Assembly (NCBI RefSeq): GCF_021730395.1
Contig: NC_069371.1
Span: 3,720,001 to 3,784,000 of the forward strand
DNA from: Mercenaria mercenaria
Taxonomy: Eukaryota > Mollusca > Bivalvia > Venerida > Veneridae
Direction: 5' to 3'
Length of the DNA stretch: 64,000 nucleotides
The notes under the pieces were generated by a model. It worked only from the letters and a program-made list of their open reading frames with translations. It was not told the DNA's origin and searched no databases. This document shows positions 35,349 through 49,500 of this stretch, piece after piece. The translations under genes and the position numbers were made by a program. The first letter of the stretch is position 1. Every line of letters starts with the position of its first letter.

Positions 35349-38300
35349 CTGTAAAGAAAACCGAAACAGGTTCTACTACTTGTATGAATAAGCAGTTTTA
35401 ATGTGTGAAAATGTCTGCTAATTTTAAGGAATAATAACCAATTCCAAAGTATTTATCTATTTGGGAGAAAACTGAGCAACATGACAGATTGTAATATGAC
35501 AACTTTTGGAAAGAAGTTTTACATCTAAATCTGGCAGATTAGAAGAAAATCAAGAAGATTTTTCCTACAGACGTTCTGTCTATAGCAGTGAGCCTGGTAA
35601 TGGAAACTAAACAACCAATAACCTATTTCACATGTCCAGATACATTTTCTAGAATTCAGTATCAGTTTAAAATAAGTCGCTCATCTGAAGACCTTGACCA
35701 TCTGATTCTAAAAGGGAGCCAAACACCCCAAACTGAACAAATTTATGAGAGGACCTTATATTGATGCCACAGACCAGATCTGATGAAGATCCACAATAAG
35801 TAGTAATTAAAATGTATTTTTACTTTTAGCCCTAGCAACCCCTAAAAGGGGCCAACTATCCCCATTTGAACAAATTCGAGAGAGGACCTTATAATGATCC
35901 AACAAACCAAGTCGGATGAAAATCCATCTAGCCATTTATCAGAAGAAGTTGTTTAAATGTATTTCTAGTTTTAGCTCTAGCAGCCCCTAAAAGGGGCCAG
36001 GTGTCCCCAATTGAAAAATTTTGGTAAACAGCCTTATAATAATGCTACAAATCAAGCTTGATGAAGATCAATCAAGCAGTTCATGGAAGAAGTCTTTTGA
36101 AGGCATTTACATTTTTTATCTAATTTATCTAAAAGGTTTTTCTATTTTTAGCTCTGGCGGCCCTTAAAAGGGGCCAAGGTGAGCAATTTTAATAAACTTG
36201 ATAGAGGGCCATGCTAGGATGCTACTGACTTAAGTTGGTGTAATTCTGACCAGTAGTTTCAGAGGAGGAGATGTTTAAGTGAAAATAAGGAAGCCGGATG
36301 CCGGATCATCCAACTACACTAAAAGCTCACTTCAGGTGAGCTAAAAAAGTACAATGTTTTAAGGTTGGTAAACATCTACAAGTCTCTTTCACACTGAAAC
36401 AACTACGTTTCATTTGGTGAACTTTTTAAAAACAATTTTTCTAATAAAATCTATAAGAAGAACCATTGGAAGCATAGAACTCAACCAAGCAAAAACAATA
36501 GCAGACTTGGTTTGCTTGAGTCTGTTTATTAAGATATAGAAATGTGCAACACCTCTCGCGCTTAAAGCAACTTCAAAAGACCCAAAATATTCAAGAAAAA
36601 CATATTACTGTAGTATTACAGAAATGAAAAACAAGCTTGCTACAATTTATTTTAGTAAATTCAAAGAAAAATTTCTTATTGCAGACAAAATCTGCATGTA
36701 CTTACCTATGTCATGACCTTCGACCTGAATTTCACAAACCACCCATGTTAATTAGTTACTCATACTGACTTTTCCATTTCATTGCATATTCAAAATTCAT
36801 GAACTCTGACCTTGCTCAATCTAATTTAGAATTCCACTTTACTGATAACAAACATTTATTTAAGAAGTGATTTTTTTTCGGTGTTCATGCGAAATGAACG
36901 ACAGAATAGGATTGGCAAAGCAATTCATGTTTAATTTGCTGATCCTATTCTGGCGTTCATTTCACATGAACTCCGAAAAAAATTATTTCATTTCTTATAT
37001 TTACATTATATTTCCTTTCCATTTGTAAACAAGATTATATTATAAATTGCACATATTTTGTTTTATTTAACATTAAAATCAGCTTCCCGGCCATTCTGTT
37101 CACCAGACGGAACAACTGTTACATCATCTAAGGAACGTTTTTCCTGACTATAAGCAAACATCGTCAAAACAGCGGCCCGTTACCATTAAGCAGCACTGAC
37201 ATGACGTCCTTCTGCTGTTCATACAAAATGAACGTCATAATTTTCAATGGAGAAGAATACGGCAAATGTAAATATATTTGCCTTCTACCGAAGGTCATGA
37301 CCTCTGTGACCTTACTAATCTATCTGACTGGGAAAAGCACTCCCCTTATGTAAGAAAAATATTTGTACTGACCTTTCAATCAAATTTTAAGTTACAAACT
37401 TTCACCTTCCCATTACATCTGGCTGGGAATTGCACTATGTCCTTATTGGAGAAGTCATTGTCATTATTACTATTATTAAATATTCCTACTGACCTTTCAA
37501 CCTGATTTCTACTTGAAGGTCGTGACCTTTGACCTTGCTGCTCTATCTGACTGGGAATTGCACTCTGCCCATATTTCTGATAAAAGAAATAGTCTTGGTC
37601 ACTAGTAAATCTGCTTGCCTGTGTGGGTTAGAAAAAGCGTAGATATATATGACAAGGCTAGATAGGAGGGTTCTGCTTATTATATTTTATTGTATGGAAA
37701 TATTTGCATCCATTTGTGTATTTTCCATTTTTTTTTTCACTTTTATGTTTTCTTAACAAATATTAATTTCTCTTTAAACAAAGAAATGTTTATTTCATAA
37801 GTAGCCCAAAAAGTTTCATATTCTAATATAAAGTACCAATTTCTTATCACCGTTTGTGGCCACCTCACCTCTCCATATAAATACATTGTAATTCATTAAT
37901 GGAATGTGCTGATAGTTTTTTTCAAACAGAATAGATCAGAAATTTTATTGAAATAAATACATTTACGTACATTTCTAGGTAATGTAACTGCCAACCTTTT
38001 TGACCTTGTATTTAGTATTCCGAAATTACTAAGTCATGGAAGTGGAAAAAAACAAATGCAGTTCTTTGAAAATTCTGGCATGCAAATATTTCCAAGATTT
38101 CAAGTATAGATACACTGTTAAGAGGAAAGGGTGATTTAGAACAAAAATACAAGTGTATTTCCTAAACTGATGCTAGCAAACATTACTGTTTAAATTGTAA
38201 GTACTCTTTTTGTTATATCTACGATCAGTATATACATCCTGCACCCTTCTAAATCAATCCTCTTTGTTCCATTCATCAAATCAGAAACAGAGTATTTCTC

Positions 38301-41300
38301 TATATTGCAGCTTTATCTATCAATTCAAAATGTAAATTATATATCAGACTCCACATTATCAGAAGACGTAGTCAAATCTTTTTGAATTTTTAAGATTTCT
38401 TTTGCAGTATCAATTCTATTGTCAAAAATACTATTTTCCTTGTGTAAAAGCCTGGCGTATGAATTTTAAAAAAAGTGAAAATTTAACAATTTCTTTACAT
38501 CAGAGTATCACATCTAAGCTGTTAAACTAAGATATCCAGAGAGTGTTATAACATTCTATCTGAAAACAAGGTCAAACTGGACAGTGATGAAGCACAACAA
38601 AACAATAAGCCTCTACCTCAACAAACAAGAGGGCCATGATGGCCCTATATCGCTCACCTGTTATCACTGCACTTGAGGACAAGAAGGTCCTCAGAAAAAA
38701 TATCTAAGTCCAAAGGACAGTAACAACAAAGGGAAGAAATTTAACCAAAAAGAAAAAAAATTTCTTACAAGGTACAGATATGTCAAAATACACCTAAAAA
38801 TTGGAGGTACCATCCATGTTGTACCACAGAAAAGTGGTCTCGGTTTTTCCCTATGGCCAATAATAAAAAAGTTACTCAAAATAAGCTATTTATAGTAACG
38901 TAAAAGGGAAGTAATTAAAAAAAATAAAAAATTATTGTACGTGAACAAAAGAAGGATCTGCCAAATAAATCTGTCTGTTGACATAAATGAAATTTCAGAA
39001 CAGTATCTTCATTAGTTACGGAGATATATCCATTTTAATTTGAAATAAAGGGAGGTAATTTGACATAAAATCAGTCCATAGTTATCTACCCTGATTGGCT
39101 CAGTCCAACTAATGACAATAATGAAATTTCAAATAAGCCCTATAAGTGCTTACTCATATAAATCCATTTTGATTACAATCAGGGGAGGTAATCAGATATA
39201 AAATAACTCTGGAACCTACGATTGGATCTGATTTGTCATGGAATCCAAGATTTATTGTTGTTGAAGATATTTTGGAAGTTTGTATCAAATAAAACCATAA
39301 ATGAAGTCTCTATATGGCTGCAAAAGCTAAAATAGCCAATTTTGGACCTTTAAGGGGCCATAACTCTGGAACCCATGAAGGAATCTGGCCAGGTCAAAAA
39401 TGGAACCAAGATCTTGTGGTGATGCAAGTTGTGTGCAAGTTTGGTTAAAATCAAATCATAAATGAAGCTGCTATTGTGCAGACAAGGTCATAATAGCTAG
39501 TTTTGGCCCTTTCAGGGGCCATAACTCTGGAACCCATTATGGGATCTGGCCAGTTCAAAAAAAGAACTGAGATCTTATGGTGACACAAGTTTTGTGCAAG
39601 TTTGATTAAATTCAAATCATAAATGAAGCTGCTGTTGTGCAGACAAGGTCAAAATAGCTAATTCTGGCCCTTTCAGGGGCCATCACTCTGGAACCCATTA
39701 TGGAATCTGGCCAGTTCAAGAAAGGAACCAAGATCTTTTGGTGATACAAGTTGTGTGCAAGTTTGGTTAAAATAAAATCGTAAATGAAGCTGCTATTGTG
39801 CAGACAAGGTCGAAAAAGCTAATTCTGGCCCTTTCAGGGGCCATAACTCTGGAATCCATAATGGAATCTGGCCAGTTCAAGAAAGGAACCAAGATCCTAT
39901 GGTGATACAAGTTGTGTGCAAGTTTGGTAAAAAATCAAATCTTAAATAAAGCTGCTATTGTGCAGACAAGGTCAAAATAGCTAATTTTGGCCGTTTCAGG
40001 GGCCATAACTCTGGAACCCATAATGGGATCTGGCCAGTTCAAGAAAGGAACCAAGATCTTATGGTGATACATGTTGTGTGCAAGTTTGGTTAAAATAAAA
40101 TCATAAATGAAACCACTATCGTGCAGACAAGAAATTGTTGACGCACGTACGCACGGACGGACGCACAGACAACGGACGAAGGGTGATCACAAAAGCTCAC
40201 CTTGTCACTATGTGACAGGTGAGCTAATAAGAAAAATAAAAAGCATAACAGACACACATGCATATATATATAATGTAGAGATAACACATTCTGTTTTTTT
40301 GTGTGTAATAACATCTGGAGATGTGGTAACAGCTAACAGACATGAGGTAAGGCTATTCTAACACAAAACATGCAAAATACAACAAACTAATTTCTACTGC
40401 AATCAGTGTCATTAAATGTTTATTAAATTTATGGGAATTTTTTCCTTTCAAACTATTTTTATTTACGCATTCAAGGGCTATAATCTAACATTTTTGTGTC
40501 AGCCTTATTTAAACCATCCTGGTGAAATTTAGTCAGTTTTCCTAGATTATTCAAAATAACTATTCATTCTCATTAATATCTCTTAATTTACAACAAGAGG
40601 ACCATGACGGTCCTGAATCACTCACCTATCCCCACATGACCCAGTGTTGAACTGAGTATGACGTCGTTATTTTTATTATTTGACAAAGTGACCTAGTTTT
40701 TGAGCACATGTGACCTAGATATCATCAAGATAAAAAATTCTGACCAATTTTCATGAAGATCCATTGAAAAATATGACCTCTAGAGAGGTCACAAGGTTTT
40801 TCTATTATTTGACCTAATGACCTAGTTTTTGAAGGCATGTGACCCACTTTTGAACTTGATCTAGACATCATCAAGGTGAACACTCTCAACAATTTTCATG
40901 AAGATCTCATGAACAAGAGGACCATGATGGTCCTGAATCGCTCACCTCTTCCCACATGACCCAGTTTTGAGTATGACATCGTTTTTTCTATTATCTGACA
41001 TAGTGGCCTAGTTTTGAACTTGACCTAGGTATTATCAAGATAAAAATTCTGACCAATTTTCATGAAGATCCATTGAAAAATATGGTCTCTAGACAGGTAA
41101 CAAGGTTTTTCTATTATTTGACCTATTGACCTAGTTTTCGAAGGTACGTGACCCTGTTTTGAATTTTATCTAGATATCATCAAGGTGAACATTCTCACTA
41201 ATTTTCATGAAGATCTCATGAAAAATATGGCCTCTAGAGAGGTCACAAGGTTTTTCTATTTTTATACCTACTGGCCTAGTTTTTGACCGCATGTGACCCG

Positions 41301-43495
41301 GTTTCAAAACTGACCTAGATATCATCAAGGTGAACATTCAGATCAATTTTCATGAAGATCCATTGAAAAATATGGCCTCTAGAGAGGTCAAAAGATTTTA
41401 ACAATTTTAGACCTACTGACCTAGTTTTTTAACGCAGTTGTCCCAGTTTCAAACTTGACCTAGATATCATCAAGATGAACATTCAGACCAACTTTCATAC
41501 AGATCCCATGAAAAGTATGGCCTCTAGAGAGGTCACAAGTTTTTTTTTATTATTTGACCTACTGACCTAGTTTTTTAAGGCACGTGACCCAGTTTCAAAC
41601 TTGACCTAGATATCATCAAGGTGAACATTCTGATTAATTTTCATGAAGATCCATTCACAAGTATGGCCTCTAGAGAGGTCACAAGGTTTTTCTATTTTTA
41701 GACCTACTGACCTAGTTTTTGACCGCAGTTGACCCAGTTTCGAAAGTGACCTAGATATCATCAAGATGAACATTCAGACCAATTTTCATACAGATCCCAT
41801 GAAAAATATGGCCTTTAGAGAAGTCACAAGGTTTTTCTATTATTTGACCTACTGACCTAGTTTTTGACCGCACATGACCCAGTTACGAACTTGACCTAGA
41901 TATCATCAAGCTGAACACTCTCAGCAATTTTCATGAAGGTCCATTGAGAAATATGGCCTCTAGAGAGGTCACAAGGTTTTTCTATTTTCAAACCTACTGA
42001 CCTAGTTTTTGACCGCAGTTGACCCAGTTTCAAACATGACCTAGAAATCATCAAGATGAACATTCTGACTAATTTTCATAAAGATCTCATGAAAATATGG
42101 CCTCTAGAGAGGTCACAAAGTTTTTCTATTTTCAAACCTACTGACCTAGTTTTTGACCGCAGTTGACCCAGTTTCAAACTTGACCTAGAAATCATCAAGA
42201 TGAACATTCTGACCAATTTTCATGAAGATCCATTGAGAAATATGGCCTCTAGAGAGGTCACAAGGTTTTTCTATTTTTAGACCTACTGACCTAGTTTTTG
42301 AACCCATGTGACCCAGTTATGAACTTGACCTAGATATCATCAAGTTGAACATTCTGACCAATTTTCATGAAGATCCTTTGAGAAATATGGCCTCTAGAGA
42401 GGTCACAACGTTTTTCTATTTTTAGACCTACTGACCTAGTTTTTGACCCCACGTGACCCAGTTTCGAACTTGACCTAGATATCATCAAGCTGAACAGTCT
42501 GAGTAATTTTCATTATGATCTCATGAAAAATATGGCCTCTAGAGAGGTCATAAGGTTTTTCTATTTTTAGACCTACTGACCTAGTTTTTGAGTGCACGTG
42601 ACCCAGTTTCGAACTTGACCTAGATATCATCAAGATGAACATTCTGACCAATTTTCATAAAGATCCCATGAAAAATGTGACCTCTAGAGTGGTCACAAGC
42701 AAAAGTTTACGCAAACACGGACGGATGCACGGACGACGGACGACGCGCGATCACAAAAGCTCACCTTGTCACTTTGTGACAGGTGAGCTAAAAATAACTG
42801 CACTGTTAACAATATGCCATGGAACATGACTGTATAATATATATAAAAACTTTTAAATACTCTTTAAAATGCTAGAATTTTCTATACGCTACACTGTCAT
42901 GCAAAAAATCTACTTCTATTGAAAGTATAAGCTGACATAACCAAAATATGAATTAGGAGGGGAAAAAAAGCATCTCAAAAATGCATAAAACAAAGAAAAG
43001 CAAGCGAATGATAATACAGATGGGGTAAAAAATCAACAAAGAAAGCAATTAAAAATATATTATATGAATCATAAACTGAAAAACTAATAAATTAACAGAA
43101 GACCAATACGTTTTTCAATTGAAATGATGTGTTTGCAATAAACAACAAATGAAGGTACAGCACTAGAGGCCGGACTCCTGATCTGGAAGTTGCAGGTTTG
43201 AATCCCGGAGACAGCAGTTTTTTTAATGTAGGTAGCAAGAACTTTCAGATCAATTTGTAAAATAAGTAAGTTAAAACTGAAAACCCAAATGCAAACAATG
43301 TTTAAAAGGAATGTTCAATGGTGGACAATGGTGAAAATTACGAGACATGTGTACTTGATGAAGCATTTGAAGAAAATGTTGTAACTTGTTCTGGTTATTT
43401 CCATACTCACATTAGTTACCTTAAAGTTTTGCATAAAAAAAAAATGATATCACCAATCAAGTTGAAACAGTGTGAATGAATAAACCAGAGGAAAT

Positions 43496-43526
<31 letters not shown>

Positions 43527-46500
43527 TCCAAAACAAGACTAAGTAAGTCATGTGAAGTGAAATTATATATTAACTGAAATCACAAAAAGCATTTTCAAGC
43601 CAATAGCTTTACTCACAGGAAAAACGAAATCACAAAATGGTAGATTACCTTTTTCTCATCTTCTTGTATTTGTCGCTCGTATTCTTCCTCTCTATCCTCC
43701 TGTGGGTATTGTCCCTGTCTTTCCTGGTGCCGACGCTGATGATCTGCACGTAATTGCTGGATACGCTCTGCACGAGAAACTGCAGTGTCTGTTCAACAAT
43801 AATGAGAAATATATCTACATTTTATTTCCAGCTATAGACTTTAAAAAATAACCATCTCAGTTTAGTCAGCACTAACAAATTACTGTTTTATCCACTTTTG
43901 TAATCTGTAACATTCATGATCTTTCATTTTCACTAATATTACTGAATAATGTCACTTGTGAATTCAAAATATTTGTTAATATTAATAGGAATTTCTAGTT
44001 TTTTTGAAATGTTTAAATTAAGTTTTGAATTAATCATCTTGGGACTGCAGCCGATATGTTGCAGACATTGTATTCCTACTCTACAATACTAAAGGCCTCT
44101 GAACTGATGTTTAACATCTATATGAGAAGACTTTTTTCAAAGCCAGTAGTTACAGAAATCGAAATCAAACAGTTGTTAGAGTAACTTCATAAATACAGAA
44201 AACAGATCTTTTTTTTTTTTTCACTAAGCTCATTTTACCTCTGTGTAAATCTGATCCACTGACTACAGGGGCCGAGTGACCCATACTGTGAGGTTCCGGT
44301 GGATTGAACGGCACCTGACCATGGGGCAGGGGCTGATCTGGCAGGTTCATCTGCCGTACCTTCTGCTGCTCCTGTAACCACCTGTACTCCTGCTGCGCCC
44401 TGTGTAAATTATATACAAACTTATGTAGTCTTGTTGGAGACAGATTTCTGACTTTTGTAAAATGAGAATTTTTCATGAGGGAAATAAGTACCTAGGAAAG
44501 TACTACTATTTATAGCCATATATATTTCACAAGATGGTCACTGCAAATATTCTTCTTCGCCAACCAACTTCAACTTCAAATAAAGCAAACTTTCAGCCTT
44601 GCTAAAATATTTACCGGTAATATTATAGTACCAGATAACACTATAAACTAAGAAGTCAAACTTAAACTTGTTTGATAAGTAAGCATGATACACTCATCTA
44701 TTTCTATCATTTACATTAAAAAACTGGCAATTACCAGTAATGTTTCTTCATTTAAGAAGTAGTATATGGGTACTGCAGCAATATGTGTGTATTCTTTTTA
44801 ACTATTTGTCAGTCATATTTCAATGGTATTGCAGCAGTGTGTTTATGGGTTTAGCCTTTTTTAAATAATATTTCAGCCATATAACAATGATAGCACTGCA
44901 GCAGTATTAACAAAGGCTGAATTTTAAAGTTTTTTTGGGTTTTTTTTAACATTAATATTCATGAAAGCATCAAACTTATAAAGTCATTCTTTTATCTGCC
45001 CCCATGTGTAGATACAGCAGCCATCAACTGAACAACTAGGCTGCCACTCCCGATTCCCCCTTATAATTAGCTCCTCATGTGAGTAAAATTGTTTTATTTA
45101 TTGTTAATTACCTCTCCTGTTCAGCCTGTGCCTGCCTCCACCTTTGTTCTTCCTGTTCAATATGTTCCCTATGAGCCCTTGCCTCTCCGTCTAGCTGGTC
45201 CTTGTGGTCTGAAGGCTTTACCCCTTTCCCGACTTCATCTACTGGAGTCTTCCTACCCTTACCAAACCTGTGAGCAAGAAAATATCAATTCTAACTTAAA
45301 TGCATTCTTGTATAAAAAGAGCAGCCTCTGTATAACAAAACTTCTATTAAAGATGAAGTTTCTATTGTTTTAGAGAGGTTATTACTTTGAAGTGGTTTCA
45401 GTATTTACTCTCTACAGGTGTCGTTGCTCTAAAACACTTCATCATATCACTTAACCCTTACCTTGCTAAATTTCTATAATGAACTTGTCCATCTTCCAAT
45501 TTAGACAGAACCATTAACTGTTAAAAGGGGTGTTTACCAAAAAAATACTGGCTGAACATCGAACAGTGCAGATCATGATCAGACTGCATGGATGTGCAGG
45601 CTGACCATGATCTACACTGGTCGCAAAGGCAGAATCAATCGTGTCCAGCAAGATAAGGGTTAATAAGGGTCGCAAAGGCAGAATCAATTGTGTCCAGCAT
45701 GATAAGGTTTAAAACAAATATTGGAGTTACCAATACCTGTCCTAAAAACCTTTTTCATATAAACAAATATTGTAGTTCTAAAGTGGTGAAGCTCACATCT
45801 CGATATAGATGAAATTTATTCATTTGGTAAGGAAATAGAAGTGTAATTTTAACTTGCACTTATTTAACAGTAACTGTTGTTCCTTGTTAGTTAAGGGGAC
45901 TTTTGTAAATAAAACTTACTTGAAGAATCCCTTTAACAAGCCCCCTGATTTTCTTGCATCCTTGTGTTTCTTGGCCCCTTTCTTTTTCCCATCTTCTGTG
46001 AACATTTCACTTGTAGACGACCTTGCTGAATTAGTGGGGTCGCGACCTATTGACCCTCCTTCACTACCCTCCTCTTCCACTGAAGAATTTAAAAATACAA
46101 TTATTATAGGAATAACATTTTCTTTTTCACATAAAATAAATTATCCCTCCTGGCAGCCATTTTAAAAGTTCATTCTTTGTATAAAATCTGCTGCAAGTCA
46201 GAGGAGAATTAATCACATAATTGTGCAATTCTGTTGGCTGGTAACAAATTCTCTTTACCTTACTGGAAACTGTAGTCAGTAAATATATATAGACAGAAAT
46301 TTTACTCTTCTTAGCCTACTTTCTATAATTCTATATTGTATGTATTGTAAGTTGACCCCCCAAAAATGGCTGCCAGATTTAAAAAGGGAGATAACCCGTA
46401 CTAAAATCAGGAACCACTGGACTTCAAAAGAAACAAAACATGTCATGTCATATAATAATCATTCATGTAAGTAGATCTCTGCAAATATTCAAGTTCTGTA

Positions 46501-49500
46501 ATAAATAAATATATACAGCTGTCATGGAAAATGCTCAAATTCAAAATGAGGCTCATATAATTATATCCGATATAATATTCAGCAAACGACTCACTGAAAA
46601 GTACTTGTCTAACTTATATAGTCCCATATACTGCTTATAATATGAATTACCATTTATTTATTGTAGGATTTATATTCAATACATATTTTTGATAAATATT
46701 TAATTGATATGTTTGTAAGTTTTCTTTGTTGTTAATTGGTTAATTTCTGTTATGATGGTGCAAGTTCCAGAAAACATGTTCATTTTTGCAAAAGGACTAT
46801 CTTAGGCACTGATTCTGCAAGTTGGTTCTTCTATGAATAGTTATTTTTTATTCAGCTTGGCAATTATCCAAAATAAGTTGTGTAGTCAATCCCACAAGAA
46901 TCTATGGGGTGCATAATTAAATAAAGCAAAAATGTCCATGTTTTCAAGTATCTAAATTCAACGTAACTTTTGTGCATTCTAGTTCTAACTTATCTTTATT
47001 TAACACTGTACCATATTTGAACTATTAAATCTAAAATTAAAAAGCAAACTGACTTGTCACGCTGAGATACTATTCATGAAGTCGATTAAAATAGACTTGA
47101 TTTGCATATAAAATCATATCAACACGACAGGATATCACCACCTCTAGCCTTCCAGACCATTTTCTTCTTTTGTACTGTTGCAGAAACAGATAGATAGTTG
47201 CCTATTAAGTAGCCAGTTAATTGACTATGGTCCAGACTCAGCTGTTCCTATTCTCCTCTGAGGATTGGAAACCCAACTTTGGAATGTAAAATTACTTTAA
47301 GCCCTGAAAGTTCTGAGGCTGACTTTTGTAATTCTATGGTACTACCAAGATGCATGTCTCTACTTGAAAATTTAAACTGAAATTTCCATGTAGACAAAGG
47401 ACCAAAATGTATTGGCCCGACTTAAAACCTAACAAATCAAGCAAATAGTTCCTGTTGGGTCATTAAGAAATGACAAATATTACTTTACTCTGCTTTTCAT
47501 CATCTGGAAGTGACAAGTCAACATGCTTTTCTTTCGCCAGTCAATTTACAATTAAAATCATTTAGAATTAGAATGTACATTCATAAACATTCTTACTAGG
47601 TAGATCTGAAAAATTCATAATAAAAATATTTTCAAAGTATTATTATAGCATAGCCCTTGTCTTTACCCCCAACTAAATTATCTACTTCAAACATGTTCAA
47701 ATATGGTACAGAATATTTTCAGACAGAAAAGAACATGTTATGTATCCTGTAGGTTTGTCAAAGAACCATTTCATTTCTAGATTACAGCGACCCTCATCAA
47801 AATGTCTTTACGTGGTAGGCAAAACATAGAAATGTAAAAATTTGTCTCCTGTTTTCTTCTCTCTCTGATCAGTTACTGTTTAGCAAGCTTTAACTACATG
47901 TTTCATGTCAGATCTGACTTTTTTTATTTTAGTTTGGAGAAGAAAAAAAAGGAAAGAGGTTGGGGTTAGCGTTTAATAAAAACAGAACTTCTTTCATGTA
48001 AGCGAATGTTCATAGATAAAACCTGCTCAACAATACAGATTTTTACAGTAAAACTTCCTGCAGCTATAATCATGAGAAAAAATCTTGATCAATTTAAAGC
48101 CTCACAGACATGAACATTTTTCAAAGCTCCATTTCAAAATCTGTGAAAGCATAAATCTGTGAAAACATAAATCTGTGAAGGAAGTTCACTTCATTCATCA
48201 TTATTACATGTGTCCTGAAATGATGACACAACAGACATATCTATGTCACATATTTCAGCATTTATTAAGATTTTAATCACTTTTAAGGCTCTGTAAAAAA
48301 CCCACTTAAATCAGGTAATCTCTTCACAACGGTAATGCATTTTCATAATCAATAACAAATCTATATAAATCAAACACTCTCAACTGAAACTTCAACAAAA
48401 AATGTCTGTCCTGTATAAAGACTATCACAATCTATCTCCTATTCTAAAATTTGATCAGAAACTAGATACTTAATTTAACTGTGAAAAAAAATTGTTTTTT
48501 ATCAAATCATGCGAATCTGATGTCTAAACCTGATCATGCTTTTAATCATTAAAATCATCACACTAGTATAAACTGTCATGCTTCACTGAACAACAAACTG
48601 AAATAGCAATATTCAGACATAATTCATCACGCTTCTTTTAGGAGATAACAGCTAGAGCTATCACTGAATGTGATTAATACCCTAGTAAGATTGTTTTGTC
48701 AGAGGAAATAAGAAATTTTGTCTTAATGCAAGGGCGCATAACTCTGCAATGCCTCAACTGACCAAAAATAATATGTCAGTGCACATTTACACTTCATGGT
48801 GAACATGTTGGTGAAGTTTCATTAGAATCCATTTAAAACTGTAGGTCATACCACAAATTGCCATTCACAAATAAACCAGTAAAGTTCAAGGGCAAATAAC
48901 TCTGAAATGCTTGGATTGACCTTAAAAAACTTGTTACACATATCTACAACAGAGAAATGTTAAACCCTCCATTCAAATAACTGTGTAGACTGAACAATAT
49001 ATATTCTTCTTTACTTTGCCTGGTTGTGTTACAGACTGTCTGAATATCACATATAAACAAAATATTAATTTAACTAAACAACTTTATGTAACTAAAAGGA
49101 TAACTATAGAACTGTAAACATAAAATAATGTGAGAACAGAAAAGAACTTCATTCCAACCCCTCGGGTACCTTCGGAAAGACGAAATATATAATCAAGCGA
49201 CTTGCATATTACACCATGCCGTAAATATATAGAAGAGAGGGATCGCACAATATTACCAGAGTGGCTTCTCCGTAAAGCTGCTGTTGGTACATTTGATTCG
49301 TCATCATCTGATTGGTTGAAAATATAAAAGTCTAAAAGTAGGAACTTTTTTTTCAGAGTATAATCTTTTGTGTTGTATATTACTTTTTTATCTCAATGAT
49401 ATTATAATCATGAATGTATTCCTTGAGAACACGTGCTCTAACCAAGTATGATACAACTAAATAGTTGGTATTGAAAATAAAAAGATTATTGCCAAGCAAC

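Larger units (their letters stand above)
35349..37493 (-). other. PAR-3 intron l/k with repeats
   Basis: Holds element R6, an unnamed repeat (36425-36580), an inverted-repeat MITE (36862-36997) and decayed copies of exon k. Confidence 0.8.
37619..43648 (-). other. PAR-3 intron k/j (about 6.0 kb)
   Basis: Contains elements R7 and R8, a tRNA-like relic and a poly(A) tract. The segments 37619-38620, 40235-40590 and 42792-43648 otherwise show no recognised feature. Confidence 0.8.

Noticed and set aside
40090-42829. Short frames reading across CACGGACGG boxes and hairpins
   Set aside because: They cover the terminal modules of elements R7 and R8, and the frame is not kept in other copies.
49245-49310. 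Alternative reading QMYQQQLYGEATL of PAR-3 exon f
   Set aside because: Open but out of phase with exons e and g; the phase-1 reading joins both neighbours exactly.
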